Source: Niallia taxi
GTDB taxonomy: Bacteria > Bacillota > Bacilli > Bacillales > Cytobacillaceae
Length of the DNA: 64,000 nt
Reading direction: 5' to 3'
NCBI RefSeq assembly: GCF_032818155.1
Contig: NZ_CP102589.1
Location: 1,226,001-1,290,000 of the forward strand
The notes under the pieces are model-generated. The model saw only the letters and a list, made by a program, of their open reading frames with translations. It was not told where the DNA came from and searched no databases. Made by a program: the position numbers and the translations under genes. This document shows, one piece after another, positions 46,209-53,150 of the stretch. Each line of letters starts with the position of its first letter. Within the stretch, counting starts at the first letter, position 1.

Positions 46209-46228
46209 TTGGCTTTAAATAAAAAAAG

Positions 46229-46255
46229 GATCCAGCTTTTCTTAAAAGCTGGATC
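46229..46255 (-). terminator. Minus-strand terminator hairpin without an adjacent gene
   Basis: A 12-bp perfect stem (46229-46240 with 46244-46255) with, on the minus strand, CTTTTTTTATTT after it. A second hairpin TTAAGAG/CTCTTAA (46268-46287), also followed by a T-run on the minus strand, lies before it. Confidence 0.6.
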
Positions 46256-46541
46256 AAAAAATATATTTTAAGAGGGGAAACTCTTAACATAAATTTATTC
46301 TACTAGGTAATTATGAATAAATAATGAACAAAACATTAAAAAATAAAAAATATAGTAATTGCTTCTTTTCCAATTATAAAAGAAAAAAATAAAAGTTTCA
46401 CTCAATAGAGAAAAAGACCTATTAACAAAAGAAATGGCTAGGCCGATATATTTGGTAAGAAGCACCATTACAAGCTAAATATAGGTATAGATGTTTATTT
46501 AACAAAAAAATGGGTCATATTAATAATAAATACAGACATAA

Positions 46542-46555
46542 TGAAAGCGTTTTCG
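46542..46555. promoter_or_regulatory. Putative cre (CcpA) site
   Basis: TGAAAGCGTTTTCG matches 13 of 14 positions of the cre consensus TGWAANCGNTNWCA. It ends two bases before a TATAAT (46558-46563), so CcpA binding would repress. Confidence 0.5.
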
Positions 46556-46617
46556 TATATAATGAATGTAAGCTAATCATTAATTCTGGTCTCACTTACT
46601 AATAAGGGGTGGATGGC

Positions 46618-46728
46618 ATGGAAGAACAAGCGAAATTTTTTACTGGATTGAAATGGGGCGTCTTACTTAGCGTACCACTGTGGATTTCCTTTTTTGGATG
46701 GATAAAACTACTTTATCACTTTGTTTAA
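46618..46728 (+). CDS. 36-residue putative membrane protein
   Basis: MEEQAKFFTGLKWGVLLS continues to one hydrophobic helix ending WIKLLYHFV. AAGGGGTGG sits before ATG 46618 and a strong terminator follows, with a TATAAT and cre-like site upstream, so it looks like a real small gene. Single transmembrane segment at about residues 13-34. I recognise no family. Confidence 0.6.
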   Translation: MEEQAKFFTGLKWGVLLSVPLWISFFGWIKLLYHFV

Positions 46729-46736
46729 ATTAAATA

Positions 46737-46771
46737 AAAAAGGACTTCGGATTTTTCCCGAAGTCCTTTTT
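46737..46771. terminator. Bidirectional terminator
   Basis: A 14-bp perfect stem (46737-46750 with 46758-46771) with A/T runs, between the small membrane ORF and the convergent secreted-protein gene. Confidence 0.85.
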
Positions 46772-46774
46772 GGT

Positions 46775-47095
46775 TTATGCTAAAGGAAGCGGAGGATCGA
46801 TGCCAATAACAGGTACTCCGTCAACAGTCAGCCAAATATAATAATGATCGAACTCTTTACCAGTAATTTTTTCAATTTTAGCGATGATTTTTTCTTGTGC
46901 GTCAAAAGTGCGTTTTGCTGTTTGTTCACCAAGCGGAATATTCTTCATTCCTAATAGGTCAGCAATTTGTCGTGCTTGATCATATGTCACTTCCACATAT
47001 TTATCATATTCTGGAAAATAAGCTGCTTCTGCAGGCTTTACCTGCAAAGAAACAATTAAAATAACTGCTAGTAAGCTCCATACTAGTTTTTTCAT
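46775..47095 (-). CDS. Small secreted protein of unknown function
   Basis: A 106-residue protein with a clear signal peptide (MKKLVWSLLAVILIVSLQ, cleavage after AEA) and a mature part beginning AYFPEYDKYVEVTYDQARQI and ending in a beta-rich VDGVPVIGIDPPLP. No cysteines in the mature part. GAGGAGA supports the ATG at 47095. It lies 16 bases after the HD-GYP gene on the same strand, so the two are probably co-transcribed. Function unknown. Confidence 0.75.
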   Translation of the reverse strand: MKKLVWSLLAVILIVSLQVKPAEAAYFPEYDKYVEVTYDQARQIADLLGMKNIPLGEQTAKRTFDAQEKIIAKIEKITGKEFDHYYIWLTVDGVPVIGIDPPLPLA

Positions 47096-47111
47096 ATGAT
47101 GTTCTCTCCTC

Positions 47112-48017
47112 TTAATAATTTTCTATAGTATCTTTTAGTTCTATAAAAGCATCAACCACAAGTGGATGATACATAGTACCCTTGTTGTTTAATATTTCCT
47201 CGAAGGCTTCCTCCTTCGATTTACCCTTTTTGTAGACTCTGTCTGTCGTCATCGCATCAAAGGAATCAACTACAGCTATTATGGCAGCTTCAATTGAAAT
47301 CTCGTTTCCCTTTAGTCCCTTAGGGTAGCCTTTTCCATCATATCTTTCGTGATGCTGTTCTACTATTACTCCAACTTCTCGAAGAAATGGAATTCTGGTT
47401 TCTTCCAATAATTCACGTCCGAATGTTGTGTGAAGCTTCATTACTTCCCATTCTTCTTCTGTAAGTTTACTTGGCTTTTGTAATATATTTAACGGAACTT
47501 TGACTTTTCCGAGGTCATGAAAAAAAGAAGATAGATTTAAACGGGCTGTCTGCTTAGTGTTAAGACTGAGTGTCTCCCCAACAAGCATCGAATAATCCTT
47601 AATTCTCTCACAATGATCTCTTGTATATCCGTCTTTTTCTTCAATAGATATTGTAAGCTCAAATAAATCTTTTGAAAGTTGGCTATAGTGGTGAAACACT
47701 GGTTGACTTGTTACATATATAAATTCCGTTATCTCTTCAGCATAGAAAATAGTATATACCTTAATAGGACTTCCATAAAAAGATTGTCCAGGATTTAATT
47801 CAATCGAATTACCATCTCTCTGGTAAAGTAATTTTCCAGAAATTATATAGAAATACTCTAATCCTTCCCAACCTTCTTCGGGACCCATTGCCCAACTAGA
47901 TCCTTGTTGCAGTTTATGATAGATTACTTCAGTTCCGTCACCTGCTGCAATTAAAGATATTTGTAAGCCCTTAAAATGTACTGTTTCTATAAACTCTCCT
48001 TCATTTAAAATTCCCAC
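47112..48017 (-). CDS. Cupin-HD-GYP protein, putative c-di-GMP phosphodiesterase
   Basis: The N-terminal about 110 residues form a cupin-like sensor (EYFYIISGKLLYQRDG, LNPGQSFYG). The rest is an HD-GYP domain: HDLGKVKVPL carries HD, and HHERYDGKGYPKGL carries the GYP loop, with SFDAMTTDR. HD-GYP proteins hydrolyse cyclic dinucleotides. No membrane segment is seen, so the cupin likely senses a cytosolic ligand. GTG 48017 follows GAGAGGG. It precedes the small secreted-protein gene. Confidence 0.88.
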   Translation of the reverse strand: MGILNEGEFIETVHFKGLQISLIAAGDGTEVIYHKLQQGSSWAMGPEEGWEGLEYFYIISGKLLYQRDGNSIELNPGQSFYGSPIKVYTIFYAEEITEFIYVTSQPVFHHYSQLSKDLFELTISIEEKDGYTRDHCERIKDYSMLVGETLSLNTKQTARLNLSSFFHDLGKVKVPLNILQKPSKLTEEEWEVMKLHTTFGRELLEETRIPFLREVGVIVEQHHERYDGKGYPKGLKGNEISIEAAIIAVVDSFDAMTTDRVYKKGKSKEEAFEEILNNKGTMYHPLVVDAFIELKDTIENY

Positions 48018-48251
48018 ACTATTTCCCTCTCTCTTTTAACAATAGAAGCTATTTTTCTAGACTCTAAGAATATACCTTATTTTATCTAAAATATAGTGTA
48101 ATTGTAATAGGTAAAAGTCATTAAATTAGGTCTAAATGAGTAGTTTTTCTGGTGGAAACAGAGTAAAAATTATACAAATTAATGATAGCAAAATATAATA
48201 GGAAAAAATAGTGTAATTTTCTTTATTTTTACTAGAATAAACGACTCATTC

Positions 48252-48281
48252 TTGACAGAAGGTATTTATAAGTAGTATGAT
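48252..48281 (+). promoter_or_regulatory. SigA promoter of the quinone-stress operon
   Basis: Perfect TTGACA (48252-48257), 18-base spacer, TATGAT (48276-48281). Confidence 0.75.
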
Positions 48282-48299
48282 TATCTCGAATTCAAGATA
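48282..48299. promoter_or_regulatory. Putative MhqR operator
   Basis: TATCTCGAATTCAAGATA is an 18-bp imperfect palindrome that matches the MhqR box of B. subtilis (tATCTcgaAtTCgAGATa) at all but one position. It directly follows the -10. A mhqR gene is not in the window. Confidence 0.7.
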
Positions 48300-48354
48300 A
48301 AATAAAAAATCAAGAAAATTATGTTTTCTGCTTGTCAAAGAATGGAGGAATCGT

Positions 48355-48966
48355 ATGTTAACAATTGATCCAAGTACACTTTCTGCTAAGGAAGTGTATA
48401 AGTTCTTTATCGGAAGCGTTATTCCTAGACCGATTGCGTTTGTCACTTCTAAAGGGAGCAATGGTGTTATAAATGGTGCACCGTTCAGCTTCTTTAATAT
48501 TGTATCCTCTGATCCTCCGATTTTGTCTGTTGCTGTTCAAAGAAAGGGTGGCCAACAAAAGGATACAGCGAGAAATATAGAAGAGAACAATGAATTTGTT
48601 ATCCATATTTGTGATGAAGACAATATTGGAGCAATTAATGAAACTGCTTCAAGCCTTCCTCCAGATGAAAGTGAGCTTGAGCTTGCGAACTTAACGCTTG
48701 CTGAAAGTTCTGTCATTTCTGTATCAGGAATCAAGGAGGCAAAAATACGGATAGAATGTAAACTCGAGCAAATCGTAGAAATGAAGGATGATAATGGTGT
48801 TGTAACATGTGATTTGATTTTGGGCAGAGCCGTCTGCTTCCATATTGAGGATTCTTTATATAAGGATGGAAGAATTAATCCACATCTTTTGAAGCCTGTC
48901 AGCAGACTTGCAGGAAATGACTACAGTAAGCTTGGAGAGCTGTTCACCATTACTAGACCAAAATAA
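48355..48966 (+). CDS. Flavin reductase-like FMN-binding protein (YwrF-like)
   Basis: A split-barrel flavin reductase of the DIM6/NTAB family. SVIPRPIAFVTSKG and NGAPFSFFNIVSSDPP bind FMN. 203 residues is typical. GGAGG precedes ATG 48355. First gene of an operon with mhqD and a pirin gene under an MhqR-type operator, so it probably helps handle quinones or flavin-linked electrophile reduction. Confidence 0.88.
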   Translation: MLTIDPSTLSAKEVYKFFIGSVIPRPIAFVTSKGSNGVINGAPFSFFNIVSSDPPILSVAVQRKGGQQKDTARNIEENNEFVIHICDEDNIGAINETASSLPPDESELELANLTLAESSVISVSGIKEAKIRIECKLEQIVEMKDDNGVVTCDLILGRAVCFHIEDSLYKDGRINPHLLKPVSRLAGNDYSKLGELFTITRPK

Positions 48967-48999
48967 AAGGCATTATCATGTCTTAGATAGGAGATAAAT

Positions 49000-49605
49000 A
49001 TGAAGCATATCTTTAAAAAAGGTACAAATGAGCAAATGCCAACATTATTACTACTCCATGGAACTGGAGGTACAGAAACGGACTTGCTGCCACTTGCAGA
49101 ATTAATTAGTCCACAATCATCGGTACTTAGCGTAAGGGGAAATGTATTAGAAAATGGTATGCCCCGTTTTTTCCGCCGGTTAGCAGAAGGGGTTTTTGAT
49201 ATAGAGGATTTGAAGGAGCGGACAAAGGAGCTTCATGACTTTCTTGACAGCAGTGCAGATGAGTACGGCTTTGATCGTAATAATATTATAGCAGTCGGCT
49301 ATTCAAATGGAGCAAATATTGCAGCAAGTATCTTATTCCATTATGCAAACAGTCTGAAAGGTGCGATTCTTCACCATCCAATGGTTCCGTTAAGAGGTAT
49401 GGAATTGCCTGATTTAAATGGGGTTCCTGTTTTTATTTCTGCAGGCACCAATGACCCAATTTGCCCGAGAAGTGAATCAGAGGAGCTGAAAGAGCTGCTC
49501 GAAGGAGCTGGTGCAAGTGTTCAGGTGCATTGGGAAAATTACGGTCATCAATTGACTAGATCAGAAGTTGATGCAGCAGCCGTTTGGTTAGCAGGTAATA
49601 AATAA
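49000..49605 (+). CDS. mhqD: Carboxylesterase/phospholipase-like hydrolase MhqD
   Basis: An alpha/beta hydrolase of the carboxylesterase YhfP/MhqD group: LLLLHGTGGTETDL oxyanion region, nucleophile GYSNGAN (GxSxG), Asp in SAGTNDPICP and His in YGHQLTRSE. B. subtilis MhqD is induced by methylhydroquinone and catechol under MhqR. 201 residues fits. AGGAG supports ATG 49000, 33 bases after the flavin reductase gene. Confidence 0.92.
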   Translation: MKHIFKKGTNEQMPTLLLLHGTGGTETDLLPLAELISPQSSVLSVRGNVLENGMPRFFRRLAEGVFDIEDLKERTKELHDFLDSSADEYGFDRNNIIAVGYSNGANIAASILFHYANSLKGAILHHPMVPLRGMELPDLNGVPVFISAGTNDPICPRSESEELKELLEGAGASVQVHWENYGHQLTRSEVDAAAVWLAGNK

Positions 49606-49630
49606 TCCAAGGTGATAAGAGGTGTATTAA

Positions 49631-50344
49631 ATGATTAACGTGTTTAAGAAAGAGGACGGCCATTCTGCAAGCAATGACTGGGTAGAAAGTCATTTCAGCT
49701 TTTCGTTTGGAAATTATTATGATTCGGACAATGTTCGTTTTGGTCCGATGCGCGTATTAAATGATGATACGATTCAGCCTAATAAAGGATTTGGAATACA
49801 TCCACATAGAGAGGCTGAAGTCGTATCGATTGCGATTACAGGACAGCTTAAACATGAAGACAGCTTAGGAAACAGTGGTGTCATTGAATTTGGTCAGGTG
49901 CAGCGAATGACAGCAGGAACAGGAATCCTTCATTCCGAAATAAATCCATCTGAAACAGAGCCGGGGAGATTCTTACAGCTGTGGTTCTTCCCACACACAA
50001 AACAACTTCCTCCGTCCTATGAAGATGTGAAATTTGATGTAAATCAGTTAACAAACCAGCTCTTGCCAGTGGTAGCTCCTTCTGCAAGTGCTGGAGTAGC
50101 AATGATCCATCAAGATGTAACAATCTATTTATCCAAGCTGGAGCAAGGTAAGTCTCTTGATTTCAATCAGGAAGAGGACAGGGGAATTCTTGTGTATGTG
50201 ATTAGTGGAGCGGCATATCTGGACAACGAACACCTCATTGGGAAACCAGACTCAGCTCGAATTACAAATCTCTCTTCCTTGCATATTAAAGCAGAGGAAG
50301 ACTGCTTTTTCATGCTGATTGATTTACCAGGAGGGGATCTTTAA
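49631..50344 (+). CDS. Pirin family bicupin
   Basis: A pirin-like protein with metal histidines in GFGIHPHREAEVVSIAI, HEDSLGN and RMTAGTGILHSEIN. Some members degrade quercetin or related flavonoids. 237 residues. It follows mhqD by 25 bases and overlaps the next gene by one base (TAATG). Place in the operon suggests a role in aromatic or quinone detoxification. Confidence 0.9.
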   Translation: MINVFKKEDGHSASNDWVESHFSFSFGNYYDSDNVRFGPMRVLNDDTIQPNKGFGIHPHREAEVVSIAITGQLKHEDSLGNSGVIEFGQVQRMTAGTGILHSEINPSETEPGRFLQLWFFPHTKQLPPSYEDVKFDVNQLTNQLLPVVAPSASAGVAMIHQDVTIYLSKLEQGKSLDFNQEEDRGILVYVISGAAYLDNEHLIGKPDSARITNLSSLHIKAEEDCFFMLIDLPGGDL

Positions 50345-50613
50345 TGCTGATGATTCGCCATGCTATTGGAAGCAGACTGTTTTTACAAACGGATGATTAC
50401 ACTATCACACCAGAGGGTGAAAAATGGATAATTACTGCTGGTGCCAAGCAAGAGGAGCTAGATAACTTATTGGCTTTCAAAGAGGAATTAAATTTATTTG
50501 TTGTTGGCGAAAACGAGAAAACCTGGTATTACTCATCAGATGCCGAAATAGAAAAAACAGAGGCAGGTAATATTCAGATTATCGCAGACCATAAGACAAA
50601 ATATCCGGTATAA
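50344..50613 (+). CDS. Unknown small protein coupled to the pirin gene
   Basis: An 89-residue acidic protein with alternating beta-strand pattern (YTITPEGEKWIITAG, NLFVVGENEKTWYYSS). Its ATG overlaps the pirin stop codon. No motif or family is recognised; a second ATG at 50350 is possible. It ends the quinone-stress operon before a terminator. Confidence 0.7.
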   Translation: MLMIRHAIGSRLFLQTDDYTITPEGEKWIITAGAKQEELDNLLAFKEELNLFVVGENEKTWYYSSDAEIEKTEAGNIQIIADHKTKYPV

Positions 50614-50619
50614 AGAAAT

Positions 50620-50650
50620 ACCCAAATGCAAAAGCATTTGGGTTTATTCT
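50620..50650 (+). terminator. Terminator of the quinone-stress operon
   Basis: A 10-bp perfect stem (50620-50629 with 50634-50643), AAAA loop, then TTATTCTT. Confidence 0.8.
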
Positions 50651-50678
50651 TAGTTGCAAATTTGTTATAATTCTAATA

Positions 50679-51050
50679 TTAGTTGTTGTTATTTGTGGAG
50701 TTGCCGCCTTTTCGACCAATTTCTTGATAAAATTCTTTATCATGATTATCGGAAGTGGCTTCTCCGCCTTTTTTGCCGATTTCTTGATAGAATTCTTTAT
50801 CATGATTATCGGAAGTAGCCTCTCCGCCCTTTTTGCCGATTTCTTGATAGAATTCTTTATCATGATTATCGGAAGTGGCTTCTCCGCCCTTTTTCCCAAT
50901 TTCTTGATAAAAGTCTTTATCATGATTTTTGGAAGTAGCTTCTCCGCCTTTTTGTCCAATTTCTTGATAAAATTCCTTATCGTGATTTTTTGAAGTTGCT
51001 TGTCCACCTTTTTTACCTGCTTCTTCTCGACTCATTTTGTTGTCTGCCAT
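50679..51050 (-). CDS. KGG-repeat stress protein (GsiB-like)
   Basis: A 123-residue hydrophilic protein built of tandem 20-residue repeats, each with KGG, then EATSxNHDKEFYQEIG. Five near-identical copies follow an initial KKGGQATS. This is the LEA-like general stress pattern of B. subtilis GsiB. The 60-bp repeats at DNA level are close to identical in the centre. ATG 51050 follows GGAG at good spacing; the GTG at 51059 overlaps it. SigB control is likely by homology but no SigB promoter was defined. Confidence 0.85.
   Translation of the reverse strand: MADNKMSREEAGKKGGQATSKNHDKEFYQEIGQKGGEATSKNHDKDFYQEIGKKGGEATSDNHDKEFYQEIGKKGGEATSDNHDKEFYQEIGKKGGEATSDNHDKEFYQEIGRKGGNSTNNNN
50699..51000 (-). 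repeat. Tandem 60-bp coding repeats
   Basis: About five copies of a 60-bp unit lie inside the KGG-repeat gene. Central copies differ at only a few bases (for example GGAAGTGGCT versus GGAAGTAGCC), which points to recent duplication or gene conversion. Confidence 0.85.
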
Positions 51051-51205
51051 GTTAATCACTCCTTAGAATTTTTAGTTAATAAATTGTACATTGGTTATAT
51101 AGCCGATTTCACTATCTATAAACATATTAGTCTAAAATATTTATACGGAAATGTTTGGTAATTAATTAATTTATACGAATTATATAGACATTACTTAAAG
51201 GGGAA

Positions 51206-51583
51206 ATGATTAAATTTATGATTACAATTGATAAATTTATGGAAGTTGTAGCAAAGGCAGAACAGCTTGGCTGCAAGGTCGTTTATAACGCAGATAAGAA
51301 AATTAGCTTTAATGCAAATATGTATATAACAATTCCTTTCTTAATTACATTGGAAAATACATACGCACTGGCACATGAAATTGGCCATGTTATAGATTAT
51401 GTTAATGGGGATTTAGATTATGATAAATGGTTGAATGACTGGTCTTACAGGGTGAATGCTGAAATGAGTGCATGGGTAAATGCCTATAAGCTGCTTAATG
51501 AGCTTGGCGTATCTTTAGACCAATGGCAAGCACATGTGGACAGTAAATTAAGAAATTACTTTATATTACCTGAGGTTATTTAA
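51206..51583 (+). CDS. Small zinc metallopeptidase-like protein (HEIGH)
   Basis: A 125-residue protein with the zincin motif HEIGH (ALAHEIGHVIDY) and a downstream glutamate in NAEMSAWVNAY, like ImmA/IrrE-type short peptidases. No HTH or partner gene is fused or adjacent. AAAGGGG lies just before ATG 51206; ATG 51218 is an alternative. Orphan context leaves the target unknown; a defence, toxin or stress role is speculation. Confidence 0.7.
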   Translation: MIKFMITIDKFMEVVAKAEQLGCKVVYNADKKISFNANMYITIPFLITLENTYALAHEIGHVIDYVNGDLDYDKWLNDWSYRVNAEMSAWVNAYKLLNELGVSLDQWQAHVDSKLRNYFILPEVI

Positions 51584-51590
51584 CACACAA

Positions 51591-51636
51591 AAAAGGCTTT
51601 ATGCATGGAAAAACAGCATGCATAGAGCCTTTTTTT
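51591..51636 (+). terminator. Terminator after the HEIGH peptidase gene
   Basis: A stem of about 17 bp with one mismatch (51591-51607 with 51617-51636), then TTTTATT. Confidence 0.75.
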
Positions 51637-51753
51637 TATTTCTAGATATTGTTAATAAGTTAAGGATTAATTAAGAAACGTTCGCTAGAATCAAGCTATT
51701 CCATTCGGATCATCTTTCGAAGTTGCTAATTATAGAAAGGAAGAGTGATTTTC

Positions 51754-52725
51754 ATGACGAACGAAAAAATAGATTATTCTATTGTTATTCCTGTTTATAA
51801 CGAGGAAGAAGTAATTGAACATACGTATGAAAGACTTAAAACAGTGATGCAGAGTTCAGATGGAAACTATGAACTGCTGTTCATCAATGATGGGTCCAAA
51901 GACAGGTCTGTGGATATATTGCTGCAGCTAAGTGAGCAGGACAAAACAATCAAGATTGTTGATTTCTCCAGAAACTTCGGCCACCAAATTGCGATTACAG
52001 CTGGTATGGACTATGCATCAGGGAATGCCATTGTCATCATTGATGCAGATCTCCAAGACCCGCCAGAGCTTATTCTCGAAATGATTCAAAAGTGGAAGGA
52101 AGGCTATGATGTTGTATATGCAAAACGCACGGCGAGAAAGGGAGAAACCTTTTTTAAGAAACAGACCGCATCAGCATTCTACAAAACATTACGGGCCATG
52201 ACAGAAATTGATATCCCGATTGATACAGGAGATTTTCGTCTGATTGACCGAAAAGTGTGCGATCAAATGAATAATATTCACGAAAAAAACCGTTTTGTTA
52301 GAGGACTTGTTAGCTGGGTAGGGTTTAAGCAGACGGCTGTAGAGTATGAGAGGGATGAAAGATTTGCCGGTGAAACGAAATATCCGTTAAAAAGGATGCT
52401 TAAATTATCACTAGATGGAATAACATCCTTCTCTTATAAGCCATTGAAGCTAGCCAACTATTTAGGTGCTTCACTTTCTTTAATAGGCTTTGTGTATATG
52501 CTGATTGTCCTTTATCAAAAGCTGTTTACGACTACGACTGTTACGGGATGGTCATCAATAATTGTTATCCAACTGTTCTTTAGCGGGATTACGCTAATGA
52601 TGCTAGGTGTTATTGGTGAGTATATCGGACGTATATATGACGAAGCAAAAAACAGGCCGCTTTATATCGTCAAGGACATTTATCAGCATGAACAGTCATC
52701 AGCTAAACCGTTTGTGCTGAAATGA
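51754..52725 (+). CDS. Family 2 glycosyltransferase, polyprenyl-phosphate type
   Basis: A GT2 enzyme that moves a sugar from a nucleotide donor to undecaprenyl phosphate (DPM1/GtrB/CsbB-like). SIVIPVYNEEE starts the domain, IDADLQDPPELILEM holds the acidic metal-binding motif, and two C-terminal membrane segments (about 232-255 and 265-290) anchor it. GGAAGAG supports ATG 51754 over the ATT-led longer frame. First gene of GT2-gtrA-GT39, with the stop overlapping the gtrA start. Confidence 0.92.
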   Translation: MTNEKIDYSIVIPVYNEEEVIEHTYERLKTVMQSSDGNYELLFINDGSKDRSVDILLQLSEQDKTIKIVDFSRNFGHQIAITAGMDYASGNAIVIIDADLQDPPELILEMIQKWKEGYDVVYAKRTARKGETFFKKQTASAFYKTLRAMTEIDIPIDTGDFRLIDRKVCDQMNNIHEKNRFVRGLVSWVGFKQTAVEYERDERFAGETKYPLKRMLKLSLDGITSFSYKPLKLANYLGASLSLIGFVYMLIVLYQKLFTTTTVTGWSSIIVIQLFFSGITLMMLGVIGEYIGRIYDEAKNRPLYIVKDIYQHEQSSAKPFVLK

Positions 52726-53150
52726 AGAAATGGCTAGTTTTTATTAAGTTTGGCCTTGTAGGGTCCTTAAATACAATCATTGATTTCATTGTTTATGCGA
52801 TTTTAACAAGTGTTGGAGCAAATTTTCTCGTGGCTCAAATTCTTTCCTATTCATGCGGACTATTAAATAGTTATTTTGTGAACAGAACTTGGACCTTTAA
52901 ACAGACAAAGAAGGCTAGTATGGGTGAGTTTATGCGGTTTTTAGCTGTTAATGTTGTGACATTATCCATCACTTTGTACCTGCTTGATTTGTTTTATACA
53001 AAGCAAGGCATGAACTTGTTCTTAAGTAAATTATTAGTGACGGCAATTGGGACAATTGTTAATTTTATTGGAACGAAAATGCTGGTTTTTACAAAGGAAA
53101 AAACGGAGCTAACCAAAATACAAGATAAAAAAGAATGGAGAAAAATATGA
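52722..53150 (+). CDS. GtrA family membrane protein
   Basis: A 142-residue, four-TM protein of the GtrA family, thought to flip or assist the lipid-linked sugar. FGLVGSLNTIIDFIVYAIL and the NRTWTF motif (NSYFVNRTWTF) are typical. Both ends overlap neighbours (ATGA at 52722 and 53147), showing tight translational coupling. Confidence 0.92.
   Translation: MKKWLVFIKFGLVGSLNTIIDFIVYAILTSVGANFLVAQILSYSCGLLNSYFVNRTWTFKQTKKASMGEFMRFLAVNVVTLSITLYLLDLFYTKQGMNLFLSKLLVTAIGTIVNFIGTKMLVFTKEKTELTKIQDKKEWRKI

Larger units (their letters stand above)
46175..46617. other. Intergenic region ade to small membrane protein
   Basis: This 443-base gap holds the ade terminator (46180-46208), two further hairpins that terminate in the minus-strand direction (46229-46255 and 46268-46287), a cre-like site (46542-46555), a TATAAT (46558-46563) and the Shine-Dalgarno of the 36-residue ORF. 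No plausible gene is seen on either strand at 46290-46530. Confidence 0.5.
48018..48354. other. Divergent regulatory region HD-GYP gene / quinone-stress operon
   Basis: AT-rich gap with the promoter at 48252-48281 and the MhqR-type operator at 48282-48299. Nothing else is recognised in 48030-48240. Confidence 0.5.

Noticed and set aside
50724..50993. Plus-strand ORF with repeated FFIMIIGSGFSA-like hydrophobic units
   Set aside because: It is the antisense frame of the KGG tandem repeats; the pattern is a by-product of the 60-bp repeats, and it has no ribosome site.
50699..51000. CRISPR-like array of repeats
   Set aside because: The 60-bp units are contiguous, lack spacers and encode an in-frame KGG protein.
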